Source of the DNA: Rhyacophila brunnea
Lineage: Eukaryota > Arthropoda > Insecta > Trichoptera > Rhyacophilidae
Assembly (NCBI GenBank): GCA_022495005.1
Contig: JAGYXB010001403.1
Location: forward strand, 310,001 to 374,000
Length of the DNA stretch: 64,000 bases
Direction: 5' to 3'
Part shown: piece by piece, positions 63,970 through 64,000 of the stretch
Layout: each line of letters starts with the position of its first letter
How positions within the stretch are numbered: the stretch's first letter is position 1
Made by a program: the position numbers and the translations under genes
The notes under the pieces: model-generated
Databases searched by the model: none
What the model was told of the DNA's origin: nothing
What the model saw: the letters and a program-made list of their open reading frames with translations, nothing else

Positions 63970-64000
63970 ATAATTTTTTTTTTGCTCAACCTATTAGGTC
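63970..64000 (-). mobile_element. Tail of an inverse SINE copy, cut by the window edge
   Basis: TTTTTTTTTTTGCTCAACC followed by TATTAGGTC is the reverse of GACCTAATAGGTTGAGC plus poly-A, matching the SINE at 33607-33775. The rest lies beyond the window. Confidence 0.6.

Noticed and set aside
1..64000. CRISPR arrays, rRNA genes, bacterial operons
   Set aside because: No regularly spaced identical repeats, no rRNA-like blocks, and introns plus transposons show a eukaryotic nuclear sequence.

Overview
The window is insect nuclear DNA, AT-rich, intron-rich and dense in small DNA transposons. The frequent GGTACCTACC-like words, long AT stretches, and families such as pogo, hAT, PIF/Harbinger, mariner and RTE-like LINEs suggest a hemipteran, possibly aphid-like, genome. 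That assignment is an impression from sequence texture, not a search result.

Region 1 (about 1-26 kb) is one plus-strand gene, Cyclin E. I joined eight coding exons by splice signals, frame and similarity (2475-2488, 5931-6000, 7278-7576, 8844-9042, 14073-14184, 16648-17079, 17500-17765, 20895-21041). They give an uninterrupted 512-residue protein with the cyclin box (MRAILLDWL), the LFIAAK helix, the WLNVYMQ segment and a C-terminal TPPHS site matching the Fbw7/Archipelago degron. Upstream, between 1.4 and 2.2 kb, are three exact matches to the E2F consensus, as expected for a G1/S gene. The introns are full of transposon relics; the 3' side (21-26 kb) is almost free of them and probably holds a long 3' UTR.

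Region 2 (26-46 kb) has no host gene I can support. It is a mosaic of hAT relics and MITEs, tRNA-derived SINE, a twin-primed (5'-inverted) RTE-like LINE at 34.65-37.07 kb with target-site duplication, a large foldback at 39.1-40.0 kb, and a nest at 40.2-42.8 kb where an almost intact mariner sits in a LINE 3' end next to a truncated RTE fragment. A hammerhead-ribozyme-like core lies on the minus strand at 45.5 kb.

Region 3 (46-64 kb) starts with a GC-rich promoter-like block (46.4-46.77 kb) and contains a GC-rich first coding exon at 56949-57211 (plus strand, product not identified) whose remaining exons must lie beyond the window. These two may belong to one gene; that is an inference. Around them are a deleted Tc1/mariner-like relic with a PIF/Harbinger-type MITE inserted in it, a second copy of that MITE at 63.5 kb, further MITEs, another SINE, and the tail of a reverse SINE copy at the right edge.

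All transposon calls rest on terminal inverted repeats, target duplications and short protein motifs read by eye; family names are at superfamily level only.
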